This document shows positions 35,401 to 46,756 of a stretch of 64,000 nucleotides of DNA, one piece after another. The notes below the pieces were generated by a model. The model was given only the letters and a program-made list of their open reading frames with translations, was not told where the DNA came from and did not search any database. The stretch comes from Linnemannia elongata. Lineage: Eukaryota > Mortierellomycota > Mortierellomycetes > Mortierellales > Mortierellaceae. Both the position numbers and the translations under genes were made by a program. Position 1 is the first letter of the stretch. The number at the start of each line of letters is the position of its first letter. The stretch lies in contig JAXBDG010000020.1 of assembly GCA_036320915.1 (NCBI GenBank), positions 434,001-498,000 of the forward strand, written 5' to 3'.

Positions 35401-37637
35401 ATGGTCAATGTGCGAGTTTCACTCGGCTTACACAAGGCGACCACCTACCAGGATGCCCTCGTTTGTAGCGCTTGTTGAGTTCAAGCGAGAGTTCAAGTGG
35501 TTGGCGACGCTCTGAATAATCTGCTCACAATAAGGCGCCAGAATCTTCATCGGCACCATGCACGTTCCCAAACAGCAGAGAGAAACGTTAACCAGTGTCT
35601 ATTACAATTAAACGAGTAGTTAGTATAAATTCCAACAAGTCACCAGGGGGGTGTTGAGTCCCTAGGATCAACCCGACAAAGCTTCTGATACCTTGTTGTC
35701 ACTGGTGTTGGCGACGCGGAGGACAAACTTGAGGAGGCGGTCCACCTCATTTGCTAGATACAGTCATGAAAAAGACACGGTAAGTAATAAGAACTCTTTT
35801 TACATATAAAATTAATCATGTCCAATTTGAAGAACAAAGTCTCGTACCTGTGAACAATTGCGCGATGGGACGTTCAAAGAACAAGAAAGCTAGGCATCTG
35901 TAAACCGACAGCGTCCTAAGGATCGAGAGGGATCGTATAAAAAGTAAGCGTCAATAAAATCATTTTGCGTCGATCCTTGAGATGGTTGCAACATGGTGAG
36001 GTCACAATATCAACACAGAGTGTAACCTACACGACAGTCTCATTGTTGCCATGGTCAAGGTCAATCAAGATGCGCGCAGTGAGGGGCCTGATCGATTCCT
36101 GAATCTCGTCGTAGTAAGTCTTGTCCTTTGAGGTCCTGAGAATATCCAGCATTGAATCGTAAGTTGTCTTGCGGACGGCAAGATCCTGTGATTTCAATTT
36201 TTCAATCGACTCTCTGATAAATGGATCCAGAACCTTGGCTGGCGAGGCAGCAAAAGTGAGAGCCGAGTTGCTGCCGCCAATGAAGGGAGAGTCGCTGAAG
36301 GGGTGCTCGGGGACCTTGGACTTGTTGTTATTGTTGTTGTTGGCGATGCGGGACTCCATCATACGAGCAGAGATAGACTTTTGGACGAGTTTATGTTTCC
36401 GTTTGACAATCGGGCGGTTGTTGGCGATTTCTTCCTCGGTTGGCATGGCCATCTTGGATATGTCGAGTTTCCCGACGGGCTTGACAGTGGTCTTGAGAAT
36501 TCCTTTGAGTTTTTGGACATTCGTGTTGTTAGGGATCGAGAGACAGGACTCCTGTTTGTCGGGAGAGAACACAACACGCCGACTGGGCGAAGCCTGGATC
36601 ACTGATGTAACTTGGGCAGGCATCGGAGGGGCCTTGTCGGTGTTAATTGAGCGAGTCTTATTAGCCGCATCAGTAATTGCAGTCGAAGGTGGTGCCGGAG
36701 GGACATCAGTGGCAGGCTCAGTCACGGCAGAAGGCTGCATGGAGGTGGCGACATTGCTGGTGGCGGTGCTGGTAAAGTCCTTGGGGGTATCCTGCGCAGT
36801 CTCTTCCTGGATGATGTGCCTGGGTGTTTTGGATGTCGTCGCAGTTGCACTCTCGACCGGACTAGGCGTCGATGATTCAATTTGGGGGGTGGGGCCGTCC
36901 ATGTGTGATGCGCCGTTTGGAGTCAACTTCGTGATCAAATCCACACCAGCTGATTCACTGGTGCCTTCTTCATCCTGCGGTTGAACTTGCTGTTCCTGGA
37001 CCTGTTGGTCATTCACTATATCCATTGAGTCTACAGAGGATGACATCGAGCCTGCGGAGGACAAGTCATCTCTATCACTGATATCGTTCTCTTCAAGTCT
37101 GGACGAACTTGCACGAACCTCAGACTGTCCAGATCGTCTCCGTCTCTTCGTTTCCCTGTCGAGCAAGCCGAGCTGTCTGGTGTCCGGCGAGGCATTCCTC
37201 CTTGTGTTGGGTCGAGCAAATCTTGTGTTGAGGGGTGTTTGTGGTGGGTGGTTCTGGATGATGACCTTGGGGCGTGCCAGATACGACAAGTCTTCCTCTC
37301 GTCTGGATTTCCGTGAAGGGCTTGATTTCTGGTCCTTTGAGGAAGAAGGTGATGCTGCTGGCTGACCCATCGTTGCGACTGTTGCTGAGCGTGTTGAGGT
37401 AGTGGTGGTGGTGGTGGTGGTGGTGGTGGTGGTGGTAGAGGCGTCCACTGCCTCTGCGTCTTCGGGCACTGCTGTTGTGGTTCCCGACGTTGTTGCAGGT
37501 ACTGTAGCTGTTCGGGATGAGATGGCTGAAGTAATCTGGTTGCTTTTGACCGAGGAAGTAGAAGAGTTGGGTCTGTGTCGCTTGGTATGCGATGTATTGC
37601 GGGTAGTGAGCGGTTCCTTGGTCATCTGAGCTCCCAT
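29440..37637 (-). CDS. RIF1: Rif1-like chromosome-end, replication-timing and repair regulator
   Basis: Seventeen exons, all splicing in frame, give 2189 residues: 36031-37637, 35848-35915, 35692-35753, 35449-35598, 35101-35359, 34915-35012, 34743-34807, 34565-34648, 34385-34475, 34175-34292, 33808-34080, 33341-33712, 32979-33248, 32507-32885, 32282-32419, 29751-32186 and 29440-29539. A disordered N-terminus (with a 13-Thr run) is followed by helical HEAT-like repeats from about residue 470 to 1390, matching the Rif1 N-terminal domain (LSVYRCLAFLFFERPIAQLF, ITAFKAWTRLIYNF). A Ser/Glu-rich tail carries an AT-hook (KRKRGRPP, near residue 2025). The last exon adds a short helical segment. Two PP1-docking motifs, RVVF (354-357) and GILK (379-382), precede the HEAT array, as in yeast Rif1. 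Rif1 recruits PP1 to delay origin firing and protects DNA ends. The start could instead be an in-frame ATG upstream at 37973 or one at 37625. Confidence 0.82.
37399..37440. repeat. GGT/ACC trinucleotide run coding poly-Thr in Rif1
   Basis: A near-perfect GTG/GGT trinucleotide run on the plus strand encodes about 13 threonines on the minus strand in the disordered N-terminus. Confidence 0.8.
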
Positions 37638-38011
37638 ACAATGGCAGGGAGCTGCTTGTTTGGTTTGTTGCTTGTGGGGTTTTGTTTGTCTGGATGTTAA
37701 GTTATGGTGATGGTGACGTTTGTCGTTTTGGTTCCTCAGCGACAGGGGTTTCTTGTTGTCGTGTCTTGAAAGGGGTGATCCGTCCTGCTTATGCCTTGAC
37801 CCCTGAGGTGATGAAGACGAACAAAGGGCCAGACGCGAGGTTGATGATTGAAGGAGAGGAGTTGTTTTGATCTCTGAGAACAACAACGAAAGGTCGTGGT
37901 GGCAAACAGCGACCAACAGAAAATCGAATCCGTGACTCGCACGCAATCTACTCCCACAGAACAAGAAATGCATATGTCCGTTCCTTCGTTTTTATATGCG
38001 TACAACTATTT
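37638..38011. other. spacer between Rif1 start and UreF stop
   Basis: 374 bases with no separate gene. The Rif1 frame stays open upstream to an ATG at 37973, but the extra sequence is His/Lys/Cys-rich and not Rif1-like, so I treat it as leader. It probably holds the Rif1 promoter and the UreF 3' end. Confidence 0.5.
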
Positions 38012-39057
38012 CTAACTGTTGAAGAGGCGAGTCCAGAGTCGGCCATGAACACCAGAACAGATATCGCCTAGTAAAAACGTCTGTGCCGCATCCTCAATCG
38101 TCAGATCCGCCGTTTTTGCATCGATAAACCTTGCCTTGGCCTGCGATCGGGTCATGATATGCTGTGCCTGAAATGGCCCCACCAGCGCCAATCGAATCGC
38201 CGACGACAACAGTGTCCGCGCATGCAAATGCAAATGTAGGTATCGTGTTGTCGCTATCAAGAACATACAAAGGGGTGATGAATAAGTATTCGATCAAGGA
38301 TAAAAAAAAACCAGTATACCAATTGCATTTGACTCGACTCACCGAGATCAAAGCCGAGAAGGCGGGCAATCATCGCAAAAGCAATCGGATAATGCCCCGC
38401 AACCTCCTCACTTCTCAGCAGTGCCTTGAACGGTTTCAAGATCCTAATGTTTGGCCCCAACTCACTCTCCTCCTCTCCTTCCTCCTCTTCCTCTTCCTCC
38501 AGCATCCTACTCTTAGCCTTTGAAGACGCCTTGTGGTTCAGTTGGTCTGCAAAGCATTTGACCCCCATCATCACAATACCATCGCCTTGCTTCCTCGAGG
38601 CTGCGTTCTGGATAGCGTTGTTCATAAACACATCGTATTCTCGATCAATGTTCCCGATTCGGTGCAGGACACTCTTCATCGCCTTGGCCTTGCCCTTCTC
38701 CGTCTTGAGTTGACTGTCCCTCAAAGTCCATTCATCGACAAGCTTCCAGACAGCGGTGACAAATGGCAGATTGGTGTATCCACAGGAATGTACACTCCAG
38801 TTGACATAGGCCTCGACGTCCTTGGGTGAAGTGGCATCTGGGTGGAGTTTAGCAAAGGCTTCGAGGCCGTTGGAGGCGATGAATCCTCCGGTGGGGAGAG
38901 CAGAGTCAAGGAACTGCCAGAGGAGCCAGGAGGGTGCAGTGGGCGTTGAGACCGTAGTGGTGTTTAGATGCGACGACAGTGGTGTTGGTGATGAGTTGAG
39001 GTTGAGGTTGATGTTGTCGAGAGGAGAGAGGATGGTCGGAGTGATTGCGGTTGACAT
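38012..39057 (-). CDS. ureF: urease accessory protein UreF
   Basis: Two exons (38343-39057, 38012-38253) give 318 residues. The UreF signature LLWQFLDSALPTGGFIASNG lies at residues 45-64. The C-terminal half carries the family's helical core and the LVGPFQAQHI segment near the usual GP-x-QAQ site. UreF joins UreD/UreH and UreG to load nickel into apo-urease and acts as a fidelity check on UreG GTPase activity; it is cytosolic. An acidic Glu run interrupts the middle of the protein, and the first 40 residues are a Thr/Ser-rich extension, both common in fungal homologues. None of the other urease genes is in this window. No AATAAA is obvious close to the stop. Confidence 0.94.
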
Positions 39058-39578
39058 TGTGGATGTGTGCGATGGAATGGAAAAAGTTGGATGCTGTAAC
39101 GATGAATTATTCGGTCTGTCGGAACGTGGTGGTCAAAAGTCTCGCTCGACCTGATTTTTTCCTCTTTCCTCCTTTCCAAACTTTATCCTTCTCTTCTACC
39201 CCTCTCTCTCTCTTGTCCACCTCAACCCCTTTCACTTCTGACATCTGTGCATATTCTCCGATCATACTGCTAAATAAAATCGCGGACACTCGGCATCAAG
39301 GCGACCAAGTAGTGGGCTAAGAGAAGACGTGTAAATAGACTGTTGAGTAGTTGTAGTTTCTTGAACATGTATGTTTAGCTATATTGGTGGATCCTATTCC
39401 TAAAGAACATCGAAGCAACGTAGTACCCGCTAGTCTCATCATCATATTCGCGCCACTCGCAAGATAAAGCAAATTCTAGTCCAGCTGGATACTTGTATCT
39501 TTTTCTTCCTTTTCATCTCCTCAGTTCCTACTTCAGTCCTCCTCACCAGAGTCAGGCGCGTCGATGAGTGCAACGGGT
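39058..39578. other. UreF promoter and 3' flank of the TFIIB-like gene
   Basis: 521 bases. The UreF-proximal half is C/T-rich on the plus strand. Just beyond the annotated TFIIB-like stop, a different frame of the minus strand reads LEPVALIDAPDSGEED to a stop at 39533-39535, possibly a lost or frameshifted C-terminus. Confidence 0.5.
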
Positions 39579-40229
39579 TCAAGGAGCCCCCATCACAGAC
39601 CAAGTTCGCATGATATCATTTCTCGTGACCCCAAGAACAGTCGCAACCTCCTGCATGGATCGCTGGTTCTCACTCTGTCGACACGCCAGAAAGATCGCCA
39701 CCCCTGCCAGGATCACTTTTGCCTGTGGCCTCTGCTCCACGTCTGGGATCTCCATTCTTGAGAAGAACTCTCTGGAGAGATCGACTAAGTATTGAGGCAG
39801 GATCAGGAGAACATAAAAAAATATGAGTGGCTCCGCCTCCGTTTTTCCTAAAAGTCAAATTTGCCACCAATTTTTTTGGGGGTCCTGGGGGCATCGCATG
39901 AACTTGCCGACCGAGTGAGGGACGCCAAGGCGTGCACAGGCAGTTTCAAAGATGTCAGCACCAACGGATCTCATCCGCTGTCGGGGTCCCTGAATATGAG
40001 CCTGGGCCACGACGACCCCACACTCGTAACAGACGATCCCGCCGCCTGATGGGCCCCAATAAACTGAGTTCTGGCCGCACTCTATGCATGTCGCACAGGA
40101 AAATGCAAAAGAACGGAATAAGTTTCTTGTTGGCATGAGGTTCGTCTGCTTGCATTAAGCAAAGCGCTGGAAGTGGAAAGTATACTTGCCTTTACACAGT
40201 TCACCACTGTGAGGTTCGCTGGAGGACAT
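39579..40229 (-). CDS. small TFIIB-like protein: zinc ribbon plus one cyclin repeat
   Basis: Three exons (40190-40229, 39908-40081, 39579-39784) give 139 residues. Both introns need a GC donor with the strong context GGCAAGT; with these the frame closes. The zinc ribbon has C12-x2-C15 and C31-x2-C34 (CKECGQNSVYW, IVCYECGVVV). After only about 17 residues a single cyclin repeat follows, matching the first repeat of TFIIB in order: CARLGVPHSVVDLSREFFSR, then ILAGVAIFLACRQSENQRSM, then ATVLGVTRNDIMRTW. TFIIB bridges TBP and RNA polymerase II; Brf1 does so for polymerase III. The second cyclin repeat and most of the reader/linker are missing, so this is either a specialised short paralogue or a decaying duplicate. 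An acidic ending in another frame (39533-39580) hints at a frameshift or a missed splice. Confidence 0.6.
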
Positions 40230-40242
40230 CTTTCTTGTCGTC

Positions 40243-40273
<31 letters not shown>

Positions 40274-40701
40274 GGTGGGTGTAGTCGTTAATCCAGGTGA
40301 GTGAAAAGTGAACGTGAAAGTGAAGGAAAGCGAGAGACTCAGGGTCGATCTGGGCGCAATTTTCAAAGGCGTTCGCAGTCACTCGACCATTAGTTCTCAG
40401 ATGCCCAAGCGGCCTCCCTCTCAGCCCCATGGTGCACTGTAAATGAAGACTGATGCGAATCTGGATATCTCGATCATAGCACATGTTCACAGCAGAGTGT
40501 GGAAGTATAATGGCTCAGAAATGGACTGTGCCACATCCATCGCCGACATTGCATGCAAATCTTCTCCAAGCTGACAGAACGCGAACGAATGGCGAAATGC
40601 CATTATGCTATTTATTATTCACTCATGTTCGACGCGGACATAATGGTGCTTCTCACCCCAAACATGCCAACCAACGAAATCAGCCATCCAGCACCACCCT
40701 T
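40230..40701. other. spacer between XAP5 stop and TFIIB-like start
   Basis: 472 bases with no gene. A GTT/CAA trinucleotide run lies at about 40240-40272 in the TFIIB-like leader. AATAAA on the minus strand (40611-40616) is a good polyadenylation signal for XAP5, 86 bases past its stop. Confidence 0.6.
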
Positions 40702-42154
40702 TTACTTGGCATTGCCCTTGATAGAGTACTTGCCATAAGACTTCTCCGGATCATAAATCTCAAACCGACTCAACGGGAAGATATGCTTATTCCTCTCATA
40801 ATACGACCTCTCCACAACCTTTCCCGCATGAGACTCGTCCTTCTCGACACCAGCATCGTTGGTCAATCGAATATCCTCGTGGACATCGAAACTGAACAAT
40901 GGTCCCGACTTTCCACGAGCCTTGTTGATAATAAAGTCGTAAAAGGTGTAATGATGTGGGATGATCAGATCCTCCTTGACGTACATCATGTTATCGATGC
41001 TTACTCCGCGAAGCTGTTGGAACTGTTGCCGGCATTTCTCCAAGAACTGTGCAATAGTGTCTCCCTTCTTGCACTATTTCCAAGCATGGGGAGGAAAACA
41101 AGAGTGAGTACGATGTTCCGTTGATGCTCCTGTCGCTGTTTATTTGTACTCTTACATAAATACACCAATGAGAGACAGGTTCTTACCTCGACTTCCTTAC
41201 GATGTCCAGAGCCATCCCAGTAAGAATAAGTAATCTGGATCGTCTCATTCTTGATCTTTTGCTGCTTTGCCAACCATTCTTGACGAAGCTCCTCCCTCAC
41301 CCGACGCTCTTCTTCCTCGCGCTCCCGATCCGGCAAGAAGCTCGTATCGATATTGGGGTCCTTGCCAAACTTTGACTTCTTCAGTGCTGGTTCTGATGGT
41401 GGCGTTGATGGTGATTTGGAGTCCTTTGTATCGTCATCATCGTCCTGGGCACGCTTCTTTCCCTTGATATCCTTGGGCGAAGATGCTGTTGAAGACTCTT
41501 CTTCCTCCTCGTCGTCCGCGAATGAGAGTTTGGAAATCACCTTTTTTGCCTTCTTCTTCACCACCCTCTCCTGCCTATTATTATAGTGCACAACAATAAT
41601 AAAATCTTCGTTAATATATAACAGAAACATCTTTCCACTACCAATCCAAGATTCCATCATAAAAAAACAACAACAAGAGATAAAAACTTACAGCTTATTA
41701 GTCTGCGCAGCCTCCCGCTTCTTCAATTCTTCCAACTCCAATCTGACCTTTTGAAAATCCTTCAAATGGACCAAACCAATCGTCGACTGCTTCAAAGCCT
41801 CTTCAACATTCGAATGCTGCACCACAAACTTATCCGCCGCGGCCTTGACTTCATGGTCCTTTGCGATCTGGATCCGTTGCTGCTCGAAATCTTGCATCAT
41901 TTTCTCTCGGGCTCTTTCGAGCTTTTGATGCCTTGCACCTTCTTGTGAGGTTCCTATTTGGGTGAGAGGGGGGGGGGGGGTGGTGCGGGGAGGAATGAGG
42001 TAGGGTGGATGTGAGATTTCTGTTAATGGTTCATGACGACTTTGTGGTTTTATTTACTCCTCCATTAGTTTTGCATCGCTACTTCTTGAGGGTTCTTTCT
42101 TTCTTGTTGCCTGACAGAAGTAGATGCTTGTCGTGTACCTTTGTATTCGGCCAT
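40702..42154 (-). CDS. XAP5: XAP5/FAM50 nuclear protein
   Basis: Four exons (42139-42154, 41692-41953, 41187-41574, 40702-41073) give 345 residues, close to the usual 340 of FAM50. The first exon holds only MAEYK and one base. Order: Gln/Glu/Lys-rich coiled coil; the [12 protein letters not shown] segment; [20 protein letters not shown]; a basic-acidic linker; then the highly conserved C-terminus, with [34 protein letters not shown], and the hallmark [18 protein letters not shown] just before the stop. FAM50/XAP5 proteins are nuclear, bind spliceosomes and chromatin, and affect splicing and transcription from Chlamydomonas to humans. No part looks altered. The ATG lies 167 bases from the stop of the Mcp1-like gene upstream of it. 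Confidence 0.95.
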
Positions 42155-42321
42155 GATGGTTGATTAGTGTACTGTCCTTGCAAGAGCGTTGATCCTCCTG
42201 ATGTCCGTTCGGCGATTAGTTTGTAGGAAATAGAGGCGTACAAAAGCAAATGCATTTCAATTTATTTCAGAAAAAAAAAAAAAAAAAAAAAGCCAGTCCC
42301 TGCCTATCCACTCCATCCAGC

Positions 42322-44035
42322 CTACAAATCCAAAAGCGAAAGATAAACCCGACTCAAAGGAATAGGCCCTTCCGCAAACATAATCCTCCCCGTCCCAACC
42401 ATAACAACCCCCACAACAACCGCCGCAACCACCCCCCTCATCTTTTTTGACCTAACCAAATCCTGAACCTTCACCCTCCTCGCCGACCCCTTGGGCAACA
42501 CCATATTAAACGCCACCGGTCCGCCCCCAAACATATGGTATGCCAACAACCCAACCAACAAGATATAAGGCCCTGAACGCCCAATCCGATGGAGGTACGT
42601 GACAAAGGAGTAATCGACCATGGAAGAGTCGCCGAGGACTTCGAGTGGGGCCAGACGCATGCCGTTCATGTGGGCGATGACCAAAGGTGTCAGGATCCAG
42701 CCTGCTAGACGGTGATAGGGGAACAATCCTGGTGCGCTTGCCGATCCACTTCCACTTCCTCCTGTAGTCTTGATGATTGTTGTGGTTTTGGTTGTAATAG
42801 TGGTGGTAGAACCAGAAGCGTTGGTTGTGGTGAACGATTCCTTATTGACAGTCGGCGCATCTCCCTTCTCTATGGCTCTTGAAGTTGTTGAAGTGGATGA
42901 GCCAGAGTAGTAGGACTTGACTTTCCAGACCATGCGGATCACGGCTTTACAGAGTCCTGCTCCCAAGTGCACCAACAGCGATCCTGATACCAGCACCTGC
43001 TCCAATCCGTACGTCTATTCATCACAATACGAGCGAAATAAACAAAACAAGGTACGAAAAAAGGCGTCAGTGGGTGCGTGTGAGAAAAAAAACGGACAAA
43101 ACAGACGACAAAAAAAAACAATGCAAACAAAACAAACACGCAGGTCATCACATCCAAACAGACAGAAAAAAATCTTCTCATGTCCCAACCTCGCCCATGC
43201 GCCACGCAATCTCCGAACATCGAACCCCCAAGCAAAGCACCAAAAAAAAAAAAAAAAAAAAAAAAAAGCACGTTCAAAACGAAGTCTGGTTTCAATTGCA
43301 ACAAAGGAACTATACCTGGTAATAGACGCGCCCCCAGAGCAAAGCCTTATTCGCTACCTCGACGCCTCCCACAGTCGCTAGCATGGGAGGAACCAAATGG
43401 ATCACTGCAAAGGTGCTAAACGCCATCGCCGAGAACGCCTGAACTCGACCAATGCCCTGGTACAGACCCACCGAGGGGAATCCTCCTCGTCCGCCTCCTC
43501 CTCCGAGGGGGAGGGATGCTTTGCCGAGTCCGACCTGACCTCCAGCACTGGCTCCAGCACCATCAGCATAAACGTCTGCTCCTCCAGCGGCAGCAGGGCC
43601 GGACGTGGAGGTGGACGGCTTGTCTGACGAGGAACTAGTCGTAGTAGTCCTAGTAGTAGTCGTCGTGGTTTTCTTCTTGCTCCCACCATTCTCTCCCTCC
43701 GTCGTCTCCTCAAAAGTCGCCGTCGAGGAACTCGTCCCCGCCGTCGGGAACAACCCTCCTCCAACCACAGTACCGTTACCGTCCTTATCCTCTTCAGCCC
43801 CCATCATGGTCGACAGCAGCTGCCGCCCCTTCTTCTGTCGAATCGTCTGCACACTGTACCGCGTCGGCGACCCCCCGCTGCTGCTTTTGCTGTTACTGCT
43901 GTAGTTGCTGGTCGTAGTGGTCGTGGTAATAGTGGAATCATTATCGTCAGTATCGATGTTGCTGAGGTTAATGTCCATGGTGGACGGGACGTCTTCCCAG
44001 ACGTTGTACGACTCCAACGGAGTAGCTGAAGTCAT
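42322..44035 (-). CDS. MCP1: Mcp1-like mitochondrial outer-membrane protein
   Basis: Two exons (43316-44035, 42322-43014) give 470 residues. The first 190 are Thr/Ser/Gly-rich. The membrane part has about five hydrophobic segments: RVQAFSAMAFSTFAVIHLVP, LEQVLVSGSLLVHLGAGLCK, RLAGWILTPLVIAHMN, RSGPYILLVGLLAYHMFGG and RGVVAAVVVGVVMVGTG. The spacing and the histidines in IHL, VHLG, LVIAH and AYHMFGG resemble the Mcp1 transmembrane domain, which is related to the succinate dehydrogenase cytochrome b fold. In yeast Mcp1 anchors Vps13 on mitochondria for lipid transfer and suppresses ERMES loss. A poly-Thr-rich insert separates the two membrane halves. AATAAA (minus strand) at 42261-42266 lies 56 bases past the stop. 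Assignment rests on pattern memory; a search should settle it. Confidence 0.75.
43242..43266. repeat. A25 (T25 in sense) in the Mcp1-like intron
   Basis: Homopolymer in the intron between 43014 and 43316, preceded on the plus strand by AAAGCACC. Confidence 0.85.
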
Positions 44036-44129
44036 TTTTTTCTATGGTGTTTTTTGTTATTTGTTTGTTTGTGATGTACTAGGTTGGGAAAGTGGAGCGT
44101 GTGTGTGGAAAGAGGATAAGGAGAGGGGG

Positions 44130-44166
<37 letters not shown>

Positions 44167-44293
44167 AAAAAAGAAATGAAAATTACAGGGGCAGACGGGT
44201 TGAAATAGGGGGAGAAAAAAAAAAGTGATTTCAATTGCTCCGAGTCTGAACTGCTGATTTGAGATGAGGGTCGCACGAAAGTTCAATTCCGTC

Positions 44294-44329
<36 letters not shown>

Positions 44330-44993
44330 TATTTTGTGTGCACGGTGCGGTGGATAGACAGGTGGCGGACCTCTATCCCTCGCCTCCAAAAAGGAAATAA
44401 ATGAAATTGTTCCCCTGCCCCATGCCCCATACTCCATATTCAGGCACCGAATGAAAAAAAAAGCCTTGAATTCCATACCATTCATCAATATTTTCTTGTA
44501 AGTATCAAAGGCATTCTCCTTCCTACAGATCAGCTAACAATTTTTTTTAAAAAAAATAACATCTCTTCCCGAACCGAACTGACGGACAGTTGTGCAACTC
44601 TTTCCCTTTTCTCTCATCTCACTTCCCTCCCTTGACTGATTCCTCGTCCTTTCGGACATGACATGGCCCAGGCAGAAACACAACAGACAAGATAAGCAGG
44701 AAAGACAGGGACAAAACGAAAGATAGAAGAGGTGTGTGTCACTTCTATCAGTCAGTCAGGGCATCATCGTCTGAAATGCAAAAGGTCATGCATAAAACTC
44801 CTGCCCAACAGCTATCATTCCCATGTTTCGTGATTCATAGGTTGTCGTTTATTTACAAATACAAAGGAGGTCTCGCAGAATAGAAAAACGAGATAGAAAA
44901 GTGAGGAGAGAGAAAGAATAGGTACTAGTAGTAGTGTTAATAAAGTTAAGTAGAGGGGAGGGGTATTGCGTTCAATGAGAAGTAGTTGGTTGA
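44036..44993. other. spacer between IPT-ankyrin stop and Mcp1-like start
   Basis: No gene seen. It contains A-rich blocks at 44136-44173 and T33 at 44296-44328. AATAAA on the minus strand at 44848-44853 lies 141 bases beyond the stop at 44994 and is a likely polyadenylation signal for that gene. Confidence 0.6.
44296..44328 (+). repeat. T33 homopolymer
   Basis: Upstream of the Mcp1-like gene start, in the spacer. Confidence 0.9.
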
Positions 44994-46715
44994 TTATGTG
45001 GATTTGCGGAGCATGGTGAGAGGATTCCATTTCATCCGACTGCTCGTGTTTGAGACCTGGTCAGACGCGAGGTTCTCCGACAGCGCAAGGACATTGCGCC
45101 AGACCGGCCTCAGCTCTGTGGGCATGTTGCCACCGTTGTTGCCAGAAGCAGCGTCATGCTGAGGAGACGAAGCAGACTGCTCGTTCTCATCTCCATTACC
45201 ACCGGGTCCACCAGCCTTGTCCTCAATAATACCGCTCATGCGTCTCCACCAGCCATCAGCCTGTTGAGCAATCGTCTGACGCGCCAGCGCCTTGCGCTTG
45301 GCCAGACCACCCTCGCCAAGCCAGCTCTCCAAAAGACGGATTGCCTCCACCTTCCGCTCCTCCTTGCGCTTGGCCATCGCGTGCTGGCCAGCAGGGGCAT
45401 GCGATCCAGGTGATGACTCCTTCGACGACTTGGCCCATCGAATAGCGTCCTTGATGCTCGACTCGTCGTTCAACAACAAATCATTCTCCACCATCCACTT
45501 CAACGACTTGATTCTTCCAAAGTATGCGGCGTAGGCGAGAGCGGTGCCGTGGGGGTACAAGTCCTTGGAACTCTTGAGGCGTGAATCCGCACCTCGACTG
45601 TACAACTCCTGCACCATCAGAGGGCAGTCCCGTCCGGCAAACAGGCGCATCAACGGCGTCTCCTTCCAGTAGTTCTTGGCGTCCACCACAGCACCACGGT
45701 CCAACAAGAATCGCATCGCCGCCAAAACATCGCGCTCGTTCACTTCCTGATCGACCGCCGAGATAACAATACGCCAATCATCCTGGGGGAGACCTCCCTC
45801 CTGGCAGAGGGCATGGAGTGCAGTGCGCTTGTGGAAAGTGTCCAAGGCATTCACCTGGGCTCCTTGCTGGACCAAGTACTCGACCAATTCGTGGGGCTGG
45901 CTCGATGTACAGGCACTGTGCAGGACCGAGCGACCATCAAACTTCCAGGGAGCGTTGATAAGAGTGGGGTCCTTATTGAGGTGGTACTTGACCATAGTCA
46001 TGTTACCCTCCTTGGCACTCAGGTAAATATTTTCCAGACCAGCCTTGGCGTGGGTGCCAGAGCGGGCACTCATGTTCGAGCGACCCGTTCTCGCAGACGA
46101 GGTGGCAGACGGTGCCATGGTCGACATGGTGGCGGCCAACGAGACCATACCAGTCGATTGCGTCGAGACAGTCGAGACCGACATGGCGCGGGAAGACTTG
46201 TGAGGGGTGGACTTTGACTGCATGGTGGGCGCGGGAACTGAACGCGCTGGGGTTGGGACGGGGACACGCTGAAGAGGACGCGTTACTGCTGCCGGAGTGA
46301 CCTCTTCCAGATGCTCAGGCTCTTCAACGATAGTCTCCTGGACCAGACTTGTAGGCACTGTAAAGTTATCGTTGGTGCTGGTGGAGCTGGCGTGCTCCAT
46401 GGTCGAGGTTGGCGTCTCCACCTCGACAACATCAGAGACATCGGGGACAGCGTCCAAGGGGCTGCCGTCGTCGGAGGTCAACTCCACACCGCACACGTCC
46501 TTGAGCAGACTGATCATGGCCTTCGTTGGGCGAAGCGGCAAGGTGTCAAGTCTCTCGTAGGAGACCAGGGATCCAGCGTGGAGAAGAGTGCTGGTGATCT
46601 CGACATTGTTGGTGTGGATAGCATAATCCAGCGCTAAGAGAAATATGCGGATCAAATTAAAATATGTCGCCACGCGGTTAGTTGAATGTTTTCGCGTAAA
46701 AAAGAACCTCGTGTG

Positions 46716-46756
<41 letters not shown>

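Noticed and set aside
36169..36984. 271-codon plus-strand frame
   Set aside because: Antisense to the first Rif1 exon; the minus strand has the splice-consistent frame and PP1-docking motifs.
37638..37973. N-terminal extension of Rif1 to the ATG at 37973
   Set aside because: The added 112 residues begin with hydrophobic/Cys-rich sequence and a His/Lys/Gln-rich stretch, unlike Rif1; the ATG at 37637 is more natural, though not proven.
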